Source: Pycnopodia helianthoides (Eukaryota; Echinodermata; Asteroidea; Forcipulatida; Asteriidae). From it: DNA of 64,000 nucleotides. The position numbers and the translations under genes were made by a program. Shown one piece after another: positions 26,401 through 33,964 of the stretch; the stretch's first letter is position 1, and every line of letters starts with the position of its first letter. Below the pieces are notes generated by a model. The model was not told the DNA's origin and ran no database searches. It saw nothing but the letters and a program-made list of their open reading frames with translations. Location: NCBI GenBank assembly GCA_032158295.1, contig CM063252.1:19488036-19552035 (forward strand), written 5' to 3'.

Positions 26401-28481
26401 CACAAAAAAATAGGAATCTGCTAAAAAAGCAGCTTTCTTCAATATTTAAAACAAACTCTTTGGTTAATTTGGATTTGGGGTAAGGTATAGCATTGGTTGA
26501 TGGCAAATAAGAAATCTAACTTTCTTTGATACATGCAAGAAAGCTAAATCCTCGGAACCTTTAGTTAATTATGCGGGTTTTGTTGAACAAAAAATGTTGA
26601 AAGTTGAAAGGTTTTTGTAAAATCACTTCACATTTCTTAAAATCGACCTCAACTTTGACAGAACCTTTTAACAGAAAACTCTATATACCATTCCTAAATT
26701 ATTAAATGTTGCATGTAGTTTGTTTTTGTCTCAACTGATGCTACACCTGAACTCGAACAACTTTGAAACTCTATCCAAATGTTACATTAATAGAATCATT
26801 GTTGGTTTAATTTGGCAGAGCCCGGATATTATGAGGATGGTTCTTTTGGAATACGTATTGAGAATGTCATGAGAAGTATTCCAGCAACTGTTGCGGTAAG
26901 AGACAACTATAAAAGTTCATCATTAGGGAGGTTTAGCTGCACGTTACGTGATCAAAAACGTGAACGTGAACGTGAAAAAAATTTGTTGTAAAAATCTCAC
27001 GTTTTAAGCATACGTGAAGTTACCATTTCTCATGTCAGGTACGTACGTGCAGACGTCATACGTGAGCATGAAACAAGCCCAAAGTGGTGACGTCACCTAG
27101 AAATGACACAATTTTCTGACGTTTACGTTCACGTTTTTGCTCGCGTAACGTGCAGCTAAACCTCCCTATTATCTCACAGAACCAGCTTTTGAGCATTTTG
27201 GTTTAGGGCCGAAAAAAGAAACAACTTAAAATTTAATTATAATAATAAGGCATTTATAGGGCACCTTTAAACATCGTTTCAAAGTGCCCAACACTATTAC
27301 TACCCTTGTTCATTGGGACCCAGTGCATTCCTGAGTCAGTTTCAATTCCTTTGTATGCAACACCGGCAGCCAAATTTGCGCACAGGTTCATTCACATCAA
27401 CAATCTCTACCCTTGCAGGTACCCATTTAGTCCTGGGTGATTAGAAGCAATTTTAGTCAAGTGTCGTGCCTGAAGAACACAAGTGTCACAACCGGGATTC
27501 GAACCAACACTCTGATGACTTAGCCATCAAAGCCCAATTTCATAGAGCTGCTTAAGCACAAACAGTAGCTAAGCACAACAAAATTATGCTTACCGGAATA
27601 AGGATACCAGCCAAAATACCATGTCCCATGTACAGTTTGTGACTGGTATCCTGCTGATTTCTGCTTAGCAGAAAATTGTTAAGCAATATTTTCTGCTTAA
27701 GCAGCTCTATGAAATTGGGCCCAGAACTAGAGTTTGATGTTCTAGACCACTCAGCCATGACATGCTACAACTTGATTTATCATTAGAAAAAAACATGAAA
27801 TTAACATCTGTTTGGGTGTAGAAGAAACAAAAGGTACTTACTTCATGTTGTCCTTGGGTGCTTTGAGTGCAAACTGCTGCAAGGGTAATGTGAGGAACCT
27901 GGTTTTTTAATCTATAAAGAAAAAAAACCTAACAATGACTATGATTTCAATTGCCTTCTATCTCAGCATGACTTCAATAACTACAACTACATGACATTCA
28001 AGATGATCTCCCTCGTGCCATTTGAGGAAAAACTGATTGACTTCACATTGTTCAACAACAAACAGGTAAGAGCAAACAAATCACTACACTTATGTAGAAA
28101 ATTGTATGCACATCTTGATTTCAAAGTTGAAAAGCAGATTAGCATTATGCTTTATTAGAAGTATGGATGTTGCTCGAAATCTGGATAATTTTGATTCACT
28201 TGTAAAAAACAAAATATATTCCTGAACAGTAATGCATTGAGTATTCTTTACCTCCCCAGTTGAAATGGTACAACGAGTATAACCAAAGGATCCGTGATGA
28301 GATAGGGTCCCAACCAATGCTCTCTGCAGAAGGCAAGGCATGGATGATGAAAAACACGAACCCTGTTAAGTACACCTTTGAAGTTGAACTTCCTGGGGTG
28401 GTAAGCAGTGGAGAGATGAAAGCACCCTGTGTGGTAACCATCTTAGTTATGCTGTTCAGTGCACTGTACTCTTTCTTGTAA
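2414..28481 (+). CDS. XPNPEP2: Xaa-Pro aminopeptidase 2-like, secreted/GPI-anchored, 23 exons (gene 1)
   Basis: Removes the N-terminal residue when proline is second; M24B metallopeptidase at the cell surface. Exons: 2414-2456, 3577-3695, 5501-5611, 6146-6209, 6750-6854, 7369-7464, 8513-8674, 9055-9180, 9959-10040, 10590-10687, 11232-11353, 11622-11708, 12022-12087, 12373-12443, 12554-12631, 12944-13015, 13146-13205, 14178-14247, 15197-15301, one of four exon-20 versions (18979-19050 first), 26819-26895, 27967-28065, 28260-28481. All introns are GT-AG and phases agree everywhere except exon 17. About 735 residues: signal peptide ([15 protein letters not shown]), two creatinase N-domains (about 55-400), pita-bread catalytic domain (about 430-680), and a hydrophobic C-terminus ([16 protein letters not shown]) typical of a GPI-anchor signal. 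By spacing to human XPNPEP1, metal ligands are D495 (LLDSGGQ), D506 (CDITRT), H569 (HGTGHGIGH), E604 (EPGYYEDG) and E618 (GIRIEN). Exon 17 contains a frameshift, described separately. Confidence 0.9.
3577..3695 (+). CDS. XPNPEP2: Gene 1 exon 2: basic linker after the signal peptide
   Basis: Found by phase and by comparison with gene 2. The acceptor follows a CT-rich tract (3553-3570) and the donor is GTAGGT. The exon runs phase 1 to 0, exactly what exons 1 and 3 need. Its end ([19 protein letters not shown]) matches the paralogue's RKRRTTDDVRDCRLPV, including the Arg-rich run and the single Cys. A second acceptor six bases downstream (start 3583) is in the same phase, so the first two residues are uncertain. 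Confidence 0.75.
4212..5114. mobile_element. Non-autonomous DNA transposon (903 bp) with 15-bp TIRs
   Basis: Ends are perfect inverted repeats (GCAGGCGCGGTTCTA at 4212-4226, its complement at 5100-5114), flanked by a 6-bp direct repeat TTTAGA (4206-4211 and 5115-5120). The interior is C-run rich at the left end, AT-rich in the middle, and has no transposase ORF. It lies in intron 2 of gene 1. Confidence 0.75.
5836..5940 (+). repeat. Degenerate tRNA-derived SINE fragment
   Basis: Contains a tRNA B-box-like GGTCGAATCCC and the tail phrase with ATGCCTGTGGATTTTT and GTGCTGAATATACAGTGC. The same sequence recurs inverted at about 36045-36215, which shows it is dispersed. Intron 3 of gene 1. Confidence 0.5.
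8041..8370 (+). repeat. SINE-like unit with direct repeats and a long hairpin
   Basis: Two adjacent copies of a segment containing TTATTATTATCTTCAGCTT (near 8017 and 8082) precede a tRNA-like part with GTAAAGCGCTTGCCTCTCAC and GGTTCGATTCC. From about 8276 to 8360 there is an almost perfect hairpin: GTGGTCATGGGTCAATGTG pairs with CACATTGACCCATGACCAC around a loop of roughly 20 nt. It sits in intron 6 of gene 1, about 150 nt before exon 7. Confidence 0.55.
9501..9611. mobile_element. Short MITE, family CCCAATTTCATAGAGCTGCT
   Basis: Palindromic ends (CCCAATTTCATAGAGCTGCT and its imperfect complement ending in AAATTGGGC). It is the shortest of seven copies of this family in the window; the others lie near 27.5, 29.3, 37.1, 41.8, 44.9 and 48.4 kb. 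Confidence 0.65.
10094..10533 (-). repeat. Inverted copy of gene 1 exon 19 with flanking intron
   Basis: Reverse complement of 14930-15387. Positions 10182-10286 reproduce exon 19 (105 nt) with no difference that I can find, including the adjacent AG acceptor and GTATGT donor. The intronic flanks differ by scattered substitutions and by about 20 nt present only in the 15.1-kb copy. It lies in intron 9 on the strand opposite to the gene, so it cannot be spliced into the normal transcript. Inversion polymorphism, recent duplication with gene conversion, or misassembly could each explain it. Confidence 0.9.
12944..13015 (+). CDS. XPNPEP2: Gene 1 exon 16: first metal-ligand Asp
   Basis: Encodes the strand ending [10 protein letters not shown]. 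The Asp in LLDSGGQ is the first dinuclear-metal ligand of the M24B family, and the second follows 11 residues later in exon 17 (TCDITRT). Phase 2 on both sides, as in the paralogue's exon 16. Confidence 0.85.
13146..13205 (+). pseudogene. XPNPEP2: Gene 1 exon 17 carrying a 1-nt deletion and in-frame stop
   Basis: Encodes the second metal-ligand Asp ([14 protein letters not shown]). In the incoming frame it reaches TGA at 13201-13203, four bases before the donor. The paralogue's exon is 61 nt where this one is 60, and exon 18 needs the frame that one extra base near 13197-13199 would give. Flanking splice sites are intact and every later exon is in phase. This is either a sequencing or assembly error, a segregating null allele, or very recent decay. 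The rest of the gene shows no other damage. Confidence 0.8.
13482..13887 (+). mobile_element. tRNA-derived SINE, about 405 bp
   Basis: Starts with a tRNA-like head (A-box GGCTGAGTGGATAAGAGC, B-box-like GGTTTGAGTCG), continues with a unique body (TTAAGCAAGACACTTAACC) and ends in an ATT microsatellite (TATTATTATTATTATTAAA). A second copy, inverted, lies at about 53668-54093. Intron 17 of gene 1. Confidence 0.75.
14930..15387 (+). repeat. Plus-strand arm of the 4.4-kb-spaced inverted repeat (contains exon 19)
   Basis: Matches the reverse complement of 10094-10533 over its whole length except a short indel near 15090. The two arms enclose exons 10-18, so recombination between them would invert that block. 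Confidence 0.85.
15197..15301 (+). CDS. XPNPEP2: Gene 1 exon 19: metal-binding His exon
   Basis: Encodes the helix and strand with [16 protein letters not shown]. The second His of HGTGH is the third metal ligand, and the later His in NVHEG matches the conserved proton-shuttle His of the family. Phase 1 on both sides. It ends at the codon split with exon 20, so the residue after VHE depends on which exon-20 version is used. Confidence 0.9.
16229..16393. mobile_element. Near-perfect palindromic MITE (165 bp)
   Basis: Both halves read GGGGTCGATTTCACAAAAC inwards and pair along almost the whole length, with a short centre near 16305-16320. The same terminal sequence bounds a 1.5-kb element at 60287-61763, so this is likely a deletion derivative of that family. 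Intron 19 of gene 1. Confidence 0.75.
17159..17690. mobile_element. Nested inverted-repeat elements
   Basis: Inner element 17174-17392 has TIRs AGACCCTTCCCATGAAATAT and TA on both sides (17172-17173, 17393-17394), so it is mariner/Tc1-like in target choice. A second hairpin, 17501-17619, has ends related to ATTGACCACCATCTTTGATG. Both lie between inverted copies of CAGGCCTGGAAT-like sequence. No transposase is present. Confidence 0.6.
17780..17935 (+). other. Exon-like open frame of unknown origin
   Basis: After a plausible acceptor (CATCCTTGCAG, ending 17797) an open frame [18 protein letters not shown] runs to TAA at 17935. It ends in an Ala/Thr-rich tail ([12 protein letters not shown]). 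Composition looks coding-like, but I do not recognise the protein, and in the phase leaving exon 19 the sequence hits a stop at once. It may be a terminal exon or a processed fragment of another gene; chance is also possible. Confidence 0.25.
18979..19050 (+). CDS. XPNPEP2: Gene 1 exon 20a: active-site loop, canonical version
   Basis: 72 nt, phase 1 to 1, acceptor TTAATGTAG and donor GTATGT. Encodes [16 protein letters not shown] then TNMFQSD. This matches the family segment between the His exon and the Glu exon (GP...L..GM...DEPGYY). The final G joins exon 21's AG to make the codon for the metal-ligand Glu. This version keeps the conserved Gly-Pro after VHE, so I take it as the default. Confidence 0.8.
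19751..19816 (+). CDS. XPNPEP2: Gene 1 exon 20b: alternative active-site loop
   Basis: 66 nt, phase 1 to 1, acceptor TTTTCACATCAG and donor GTATGT. Encodes [12 protein letters not shown] and LRSNVFLSN. It begins with Asp instead of Gly and is two residues shorter than 20a. The exon and its introns are homologous to exon 20c and its surroundings (repeat extends roughly 19620-20000 against 21080-21440). No stops, same boundaries: a candidate mutually exclusive exon. Confidence 0.7.
20170..20720 (+). repeat. Degenerate tandem repeat between alternative exons 20b and 20c
   Basis: Five or six diverged units of roughly 90-110 nt recur, recognisable by a core like CACTCCTxGGTGGAGGGAAGCAA followed by a stretch with CAATCA and ATCCT. 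Examples lie near 20189, 20344, 20424, 20530 and 20643. No protein is encoded. The position, between two alternative exons, makes a splicing role possible but unproven. Confidence 0.5.
21232..21297 (+). CDS. XPNPEP2: Gene 1 exon 20c: alternative active-site loop
   Basis: 66 nt, phase 1 to 1, acceptor ATATCTAAATCAG and donor GTATGT. Encodes [10 protein letters not shown] and FRLNAFISD, alignable without gaps to exon 20b. Many of the differences from 20b change the amino acid, yet the frame and both splice sites survive, which argues that it is still used. Confidence 0.7.
21813..21851 (+). CDS. XPNPEP2: Gene 1 exon 20d: short alternative loop
   Basis: 39 nt, phase 1 to 1, preceded by a long pyrimidine tract (21765-21794) and a TTTGTAG acceptor, followed by GTAAGC. 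Encodes [13 protein letters not shown], whose second half matches the end of 20b and 20c (FRSNxFxSN). It lacks the first nine residues of the loop. It could be a functional short version or a decayed copy. Confidence 0.55.
22690..22810. repeat. Dispersed repeat with inverted CAAGGCCT ends
   Basis: Ends read AGGCCTTGAATTAACC and GTTCAAGGCCTGAG, with internal repeats of TGCTGTGGTGCCC. Related sequence occurs near 47912-47990 (CAGGCCTCGAATTACATGGC). Intron 20 of gene 1. Confidence 0.5.
23334..23714 (+). repeat. Dispersed repeat, CATAAAAACTTACTTGGTAA family
   Basis: Carries the family landmarks (ACTCCAGAAACTAATGGCC, AAAACTTACTTAACAAG, GAATCTGAGAAA). Other copies are at about 28698-29080, 32027-32390 (minus), 58464-58760, 59278-59640 and the split copy 60217-60286 plus 61764-62045. 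Non-coding. Confidence 0.6.
25320..25430 (-). mobile_element. tRNA-derived SINE (GGCTATATGGCTCAGTCGG)
   Basis: On the minus strand the order is A-box (TGGCTCAGTCGGTAGAGTGC), B-box (GGTTCAAGTCCC), then the family tail TTTTCTTTGTTCAACCCTA. Acceptor-stem pairing is lost, so it is a SINE and not a tRNA gene. Relatives on the plus strand lie near 36.6, 45.45 and 45.75 kb. Confidence 0.7.
26819..26895 (+). CDS. XPNPEP2: Gene 1 exon 21: two Glu metal ligands
   Basis: Encodes [17 protein letters not shown]. The first Glu is completed across the splice (G from exon 20, AG from this exon) and the second lies in GIRIEN, 14 residues on, the spacing seen in human XPNPEP1. Phase 1 to 0, donor GTAAGA. Confidence 0.9.
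26936..27166. mobile_element. Mariner/Tc1-type MITE (231 bp)
   Basis: TIRs GGGAGGTTTAGCTGCACGTT at both ends, flanked by TA (26934-26935, 27167-27168). The interior repeats ACGTGAACGTGAACGTGA, making an imperfect long hairpin. It begins only 40 nt after exon 21. Confidence 0.75.
27240..27530 (-). mobile_element. tRNA-derived SINE
   Basis: Shares CACATCAACAATCTCTACCC and GCAGGTACCCATTTAGTCCT with copies at 30520-30840 (same orientation) and 38815-39050 (opposite). The tRNA-like head is at the right end on the minus strand (GGTTCGAATCCCGG). Intron 21 of gene 1. Confidence 0.65.
27532..27720. mobile_element. Palindromic MITE, CCCAATTTCATAGAGCTGCT family
   Basis: Best-preserved copy in the window. 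Ends GCCCAATTTCATAGAGCTGC and its complement pair, and the interior halves (TAAGCACAACAAAATTATGC; TTGTGACTGGTATCCTGCT) recur in the other copies. It directly abuts the SINE at 27240-27530. Confidence 0.75.
28260..28481 (+). CDS. XPNPEP2: Gene 1 last exon: C-terminal extension and GPI signal
   Basis: Starts after TACCTCCCCAG and ends at TAA (28479-28481). Encodes the last conserved element of the domain ([16 protein letters not shown]), a short stalk, then a C-terminal hydrophobic segment ([16 protein letters not shown]) reaching the stop. A terminal hydrophobic tail with no cytoplasmic residues is the usual form of a GPI-attachment signal, as in vertebrate XPNPEP2. No poly(A) signal is visible close to the stop; AATAAA-like sites occur from 29250 on. 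Confidence 0.85.
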   Translation: MKWYNEYNQRIRDEIGSQPMLSAEGKAWMMKNTNPVKYTFEVELPGVVSSGEMKAPCVVTILVMLFSALYSFL

Positions 28482-29295
28482 AGTAAACAAACTGTCTCGA
28501 ACATCATTAATACTTCTGGGGGGTACATTATACTATGATTTAGATCAGTTATTGAAAGCCTTTTTGGGCACACAAACTTTGTAAACTTTTCTTTTGTAAA
28601 GTGTAAACCTTAGACTGCCAACAGAAACACTTTTAAAGCAAGAGCCAAGGTGCAAGAACAAGGCATGCATGTCATGACCTTCATGTAACACAATACCTTA
28701 AAGGCATTCCAAGGTAAACTTTTGGTAACTACTCTACAAGTTACTGACCATAAACACTTACTTGGTAAGGAGCACTGAAGAGCTGTTGATAATATAAAAC
28801 ATTGTGAGAAACGACTTAGGTCTTTCGTTAGGAAACAAAAGAGGTAATTTTCACCCCAAAATTTTTGAATCTGAGAAAGGCTTCAGGCATGAAGCCCTTT
28901 TTCAGGCATCTGAAAGCACACAATTCTATGCAGCACGGGTGTTTTTTCTTTCATTATTTTCTTGCAACTTCGATGACCAATTGAGCCCAACTTTTCACAG
29001 GTGTGTTATATTATGCACATTTTGGGATACACCAAGTGAGGATACTTGTATTTGACAATTACCAAAAGTGTATCTGCCTTCAATGTGTTATCAGTGTAAG
29101 TGTAATCATAGAGAAATTACTCTCTGTGGTAAAATGAATTACCGATCAACACAAATGATTTTAGTTTAAGAGGGTAGAATTTTCAGGGAACTAATCAAAA
29201 CATCAACTGTAATGAAATTATCACATATTAGATGTTAAACAGAACCGAGGAACGGAATAAAAATGCCTTATATTAAAGGGCTTTGACTTAGACCT

Positions 29296-29473
29296 GGGCC
29301 AAGTTATAGAGCTGCTTAAGTAGAAAATTTTGTTTAACAATTACCTGCTTGGCAAGACTAAGCAGGAAACCAGTCACAGAGACATAGTATTTTTGCAGTT
29401 TACCTTATTCTGGTAAGCATAGTTTTGCTGAGATTAGCTCCTTTTGTGCTTAAGGAGCTCTACTAAATTGGGC
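29296..29473. mobile_element. Palindromic MITE, CCCAATTTCATAGAGCTGCT family
   Basis: Diverged copy, with ends GGGCCAAGTTATAGAGCTGC and CTCTACTAAATTGGGC and the shared middle ACCAGTCACAGAGACATAGT. Confidence 0.6.
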
Positions 29474-30519
29474 TTGAGTCAATTAACAATGCTTTAGGCA
29501 CAGACTTCAAAGTGGCTAGTGATGTCACAAGCCAGAGCCAAGAGTTTGGGGAAAGACATTCATTACTGTCACAGAGTGAAATAAAATGTAGCGAATTTAC
29601 TCCAGATATTGTATTAAACAGAAGAGTAACTTAGTTTAGTTGTGAATGGCCGTAGCATCATACCTTCACCAAACCCAATCACCAATAACCTTATTCCATA
29701 GAACTTGATTTAAAACTTGAACAAATTCACAAAATCATGTACATATTATGTGAACACACTGCTGAGAAAACATATTTGTCGTATGAAGCCTTTGTCATTT
29801 GACATTTTGGGCAGAGACATAAACAAGGATTAAAAATATTTCCCACTTGAGTGGCAATCATCTGTAAACTGAATTTAAATTGAAAAGAATGAGGTACTTT
29901 TACAACTTTTTTTGTGTTACTTTTCATTTGGTTTAGAACATTCTAACTAAATCTTTTTTTTGAGTGTACAAGGAGAATTGCTGAACTATAGGAATTATCA
30001 AGATTTTAGAGTTAAACATTTCAATATTTCCGTACGATTGAATTTTAATGTTAGAGTTAGCGTAAAGGGAAACTATAAACATGGAAAAATGGAAGTTCAA
30101 ATTACAAAGTTTGAAACAGTTGCTTTTGTGCTCAAAGAAAATACTAACAAAGTAAGATATGATCGAACCAGTGCGTTGTTTAGTTTCATATTTGTGTAGA
30201 AAACTGAAGGATTGGATTTAAAGTAGGCTTCTAAAAATCAATGTTATATCTTCCCTTTAAAAATTGATTTTAATGAACTTGTTGAGAAATAACTAATGAG
30301 TAATATTAACAGTGTAATACAAGAAGTACACAGAAAAAGATATACTACAACAGTACTAGAAGATACACTACATCTATTGGAAGAACATAATGTTGTACAG
30401 AAGATCTTTTCATTGAATTTTGTAAAATTTTAAGAAATAAATTGCACAAAATCATAATAAAGTATTGGATGTTTCGTCTTTTAATTGTGTCCAAAAATCT
30501 CCTGTAAGTAATTATAATA

Positions 30520-30840
30520 TAATCATAAGAGGCATTTATTAGGTGCTTTTAAACATTGTGTCAAAGCACCTTGCCCTTGTTCTACCCTTGTTTAATTGGC
30601 TGAAGCTATCCTGAAACCATCTCAACTCCTTTAGAGTATGCAGCACCAGCAGCCTAATGGGCGCACAGGTTGCTAATCATTCACATCAACAATCTCTACC
30701 CTCGCAGGTACCCATTTACTCCTGGGTGATGAGAAGCAATTATAGTACAGTGTCTTGCCCAAAGACACAATGTCGACCAGGATTCTAACCCACACTATCA
30801 TGACCATAGCCATCAGAACTCTGCCACAACATGTTCAAAT
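30520..30840 (-). mobile_element. tRNA-derived SINE
   Basis: Same family and orientation as 27240-27530: CACATCAACAATCTCTACCC, GCAGGTACCCATTTACTCCT, and TGTCTTGCCCAAAGACACAA, with the degraded tRNA head to the right. Confidence 0.6.
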
Positions 30841-33754
30841 TTTACATTTTAATTAAACCCTCCCCTCAGTACCATTAGATGCTGTTAAAGACATAGCATC
30901 AATCAATCAATTACTTATTGGGAAAAAATACTGGAATGTTCAAGTTGCAAAACTGTATAGTTTTGAAGATCACTGTGGCATAAGAGAACAAAAATAGTCT
31001 GGCTTCTTTTTACAATGTGTGAATAAGTTTGATCATCCTCAATCGTACATAGGGAATATGACAAAGATGTCTTAAGTGCCATAGAGGTGTAGGGTGGTTG
31101 ATACATCTCATTCTAATTGTGCTGTTATTCTAGAACCTTTGAAACATTTCTCAACAGTTATAAAATGTTCTGAATAACTGTGGAATAAGAATGGTACATC
31201 AGACAGTATGCTTGAAAGCAATCACTGCAACCTGATTGAAGCATTTGTCACACTTTAAAACTTCAGTCACCTTCATATTTCATTGTGCATCAGATCATCA
31301 CAAAGATTTCACAAGTTTGGGGAAATAATTCCAAGGTGCTAGTTATCCCAAAAATTTTAAATTGGTAACAGCATTTTGATTTAAGTTTGATAAACCCTTC
31401 TTTTAGTTATACAATGTAGTTTCAATAAGCAGCAATTAATTTCATACAAATTTTTGTAGGATCCTAAGAATTAAAAATAGTTTTAAAAAAAACATTGACA
31501 TTACGATATATACAGATATCAGTATCTATTTCAAGTTTTGAAATTTAAAAAAATACAAGATTTGACTTAAAATTACATTTAAAAAGGACTCACTTAGCAA
31601 AATCTGACAAAAGATACCATTGCATTTATACCATAGGTCCTTTTGGTTGGTAGGCAGTTTGCAACAGCTAATTCTATTTTCTCATTAATTTACTGATTTA
31701 AATTGTAAAAATAATTCTTCCATGAAAAATTTAAAAAAACCATCACCATAAATTGAGCTTGATAGTCAAGACACAAATTATTGTACAAAGATTCTTATAC
31801 GTTGCTATTGTACAGCACAATGCTTCTGCAAAACAGAAAAATAATTACCCACTGCGTACAGATTCTTTAACCTTAAGGTAGATCTTTTTTAGTAATCTTC
31901 CACAATCAAATACAACCCCAAAGCATGTGGTAACTCAACTCTGTAGACTTGAATAGTCACCTATACCTGGACCATTAATTAGAACATTTATTTTATAGGA
32001 TCACATGGTTTTGTTTGAATTGGTACTTAAGGTAAAGTTATACCTTTGGTTTTTGGAACCGTTCGTTTTAATCCTATATAAATGTATACAATATATCTAA
32101 TCCGTGAAAGTTTCATTTCAAAAGGTGGTAGCGTTTTTGATATATCACCAAAAATCTGGAGCAGTTTTGTCCATGCATGAAGAATAGTTCATAGTTGAAA
32201 TACACATTCTGAGAAAAGTTTCATGTATGAAACATTTCTCAGATCTAAATTGTTTTTGAATCTCTTTCTCTAAAACCACATTCCTTAGAAGTGTTCCACA
32301 CTTTCAACAGATGCAGTGCTTCTTACCAAGTAAGTTTTTATGGTCACTAATTTTTGGAGTAATTACCAAAGGTATACCCTCCCTTTAGAATGCCAATCGC
32401 AATGCATGGAGATGTCTTTAAACACTTGGTCACTGAGCTACCATTAGCTTGAGGTTGTCACAATGGACATTATAGCACTGAATTATGGAGAAAGAAACTG
32501 CGCATAACACTAAACAAATCTTTGACACATTCAACAAACCTTATGCAAACTATCAAAAGCTACAACTAAAAAAGCGAGCACATACTTAACTTTAAACATC
32601 ATCTTTGGTGTCCAAGATATGAGGCTAATTTCTCATTCAATTGCTTACTATTTCATTATTAGCAATATAAATCAAATTCACAAGATTCAACAACCATTGG
32701 AAGGAAAAAAAACGTAAATTAAGTGAGTTTAGTTTGTCATAAAACATCATCTGGAATTAATGCCAATTACAAAGTGAAATACTTGTACATGATTGGTAAA
32801 GATGAGGCAGGGATAATGGTCATCTGCTTTCTGTACCTCATTTTTTTATCACCAAATTCATATTAGCTTTCTGGCAAACTTGTTGGAGTAATTGAACCTT
32901 TTTGTTTGCTTTGTTTTTCAACAAGTTGCAGTCGCACATGCGGGTCTGTATACATTTTACTCTTATTGCGTGTTTTTTCCAAGCCACCACAAATGGTATT
33001 CTCCATGACTTATGAGAGGCACCCAATCGCTGTCAAACTGCTGTTTGTTCAATAACCTTTTTGCCAATCACAAAAATCATAACAAACCAAACTTTTTAAA
33101 ACTTGTATTTCAATTTTGAGAAAACATTGGCATTCTTGATAAAAAAACACACCACTCATCATATGTTCAACTTTAAATGTAAACATGAATATCAGTTTTG
33201 ATGCACCTGAATTATTTTTATGGAATTACAAATATTTATTTTAATTACAAATATGAATACATGATTTTGACAAACAGAATTTTTTATAGTTTAGCATTTG
33301 TGCAAACTCAAATATTTACAGACAAGGCTTTTTTTTTAAACTTCACATAAAACTGAAAACAGCAGTACAAAATCTCTCTAAAACACTAGACCAAGAAAAA
33401 TATGATTGGTTCTTTGTGTCATTTTGATCCATGTAAGGCCAATTTTTAATTGAATACTCCTCATTAACCCTCCTACTTATTGTAGTATTTACACAACACA
33501 TGTAGTCTAACCCTTAAAAACAACACGACTCTCTGTTTTTGTCTGACGGACAAACTACATACAGGGAGATAGCAGTACTGTTTAGATGTATTCACCACAT
33601 TATGAGGCAATGTAGTGTCACGTAGTACCGTACCTTTATCATACAAAACCATTCACATCAGTCGATAGGTCAACGTGATGATTCCCTCATTGCTTAATTA
33701 CAAATACAAAAAACTACGATGGCTTCTCTGATTGCTTCCGTCGCGAAAAACTTT

Positions 33755-33964
33755 CTAGTGCTGCAACACATAGCTTGTAAGTGCTGATAACATAACCAGT
33801 GTTGTGCTTACCACTGCGGTCATGCATCCCCTGCCGCCAGTAATCTTAAAGTTGTACTCAATCTTCCTAGTCTTGGTCTCCAGCCACTTTCTGGCCGATG
33901 TGGTTCTGAGGAGGGGCTCGATCGATGAGCGGACACGGAGATTATAGCTGTTTAGCCAGTCAAT
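33755..33964 (-). CDS. Gene 2 last exon: C-terminal extension and GPI-like signal
   Basis: Starts IDWLNSYNLRVRSSIEPLL, the counterpart of gene 1's [12 protein letters not shown], and ends in a hydrophobic stretch (TTLVMLSALTSYVLQH) before TAG. Signal peptide plus terminal hydrophobic tail means the protein is probably retained at the cell surface even though the active site is lost. Confidence 0.8.
   Translation of the reverse strand: MDWLNSYNLRVRSSIEPLLRTTSARKWLETKTRKIEYNFKITGGRGCMTAVVSTTLVMLSALTSYVLQH

Larger units (their letters stand above)
28482..33754. other. Intergenic region between two convergent 3' ends
   Basis: Holds the 3' UTRs of both aminopeptidase genes. Also contains dispersed repeats at 28698-29080 and 32027-32390, a MITE at 29296-29473 and a SINE at 30520-30840. 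The rest is AT-rich single-copy-looking sequence with no recognisable exon. Possible poly(A) signals for gene 1 lie near 29253, 29579 and 30434-30466. Confidence 0.6.
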
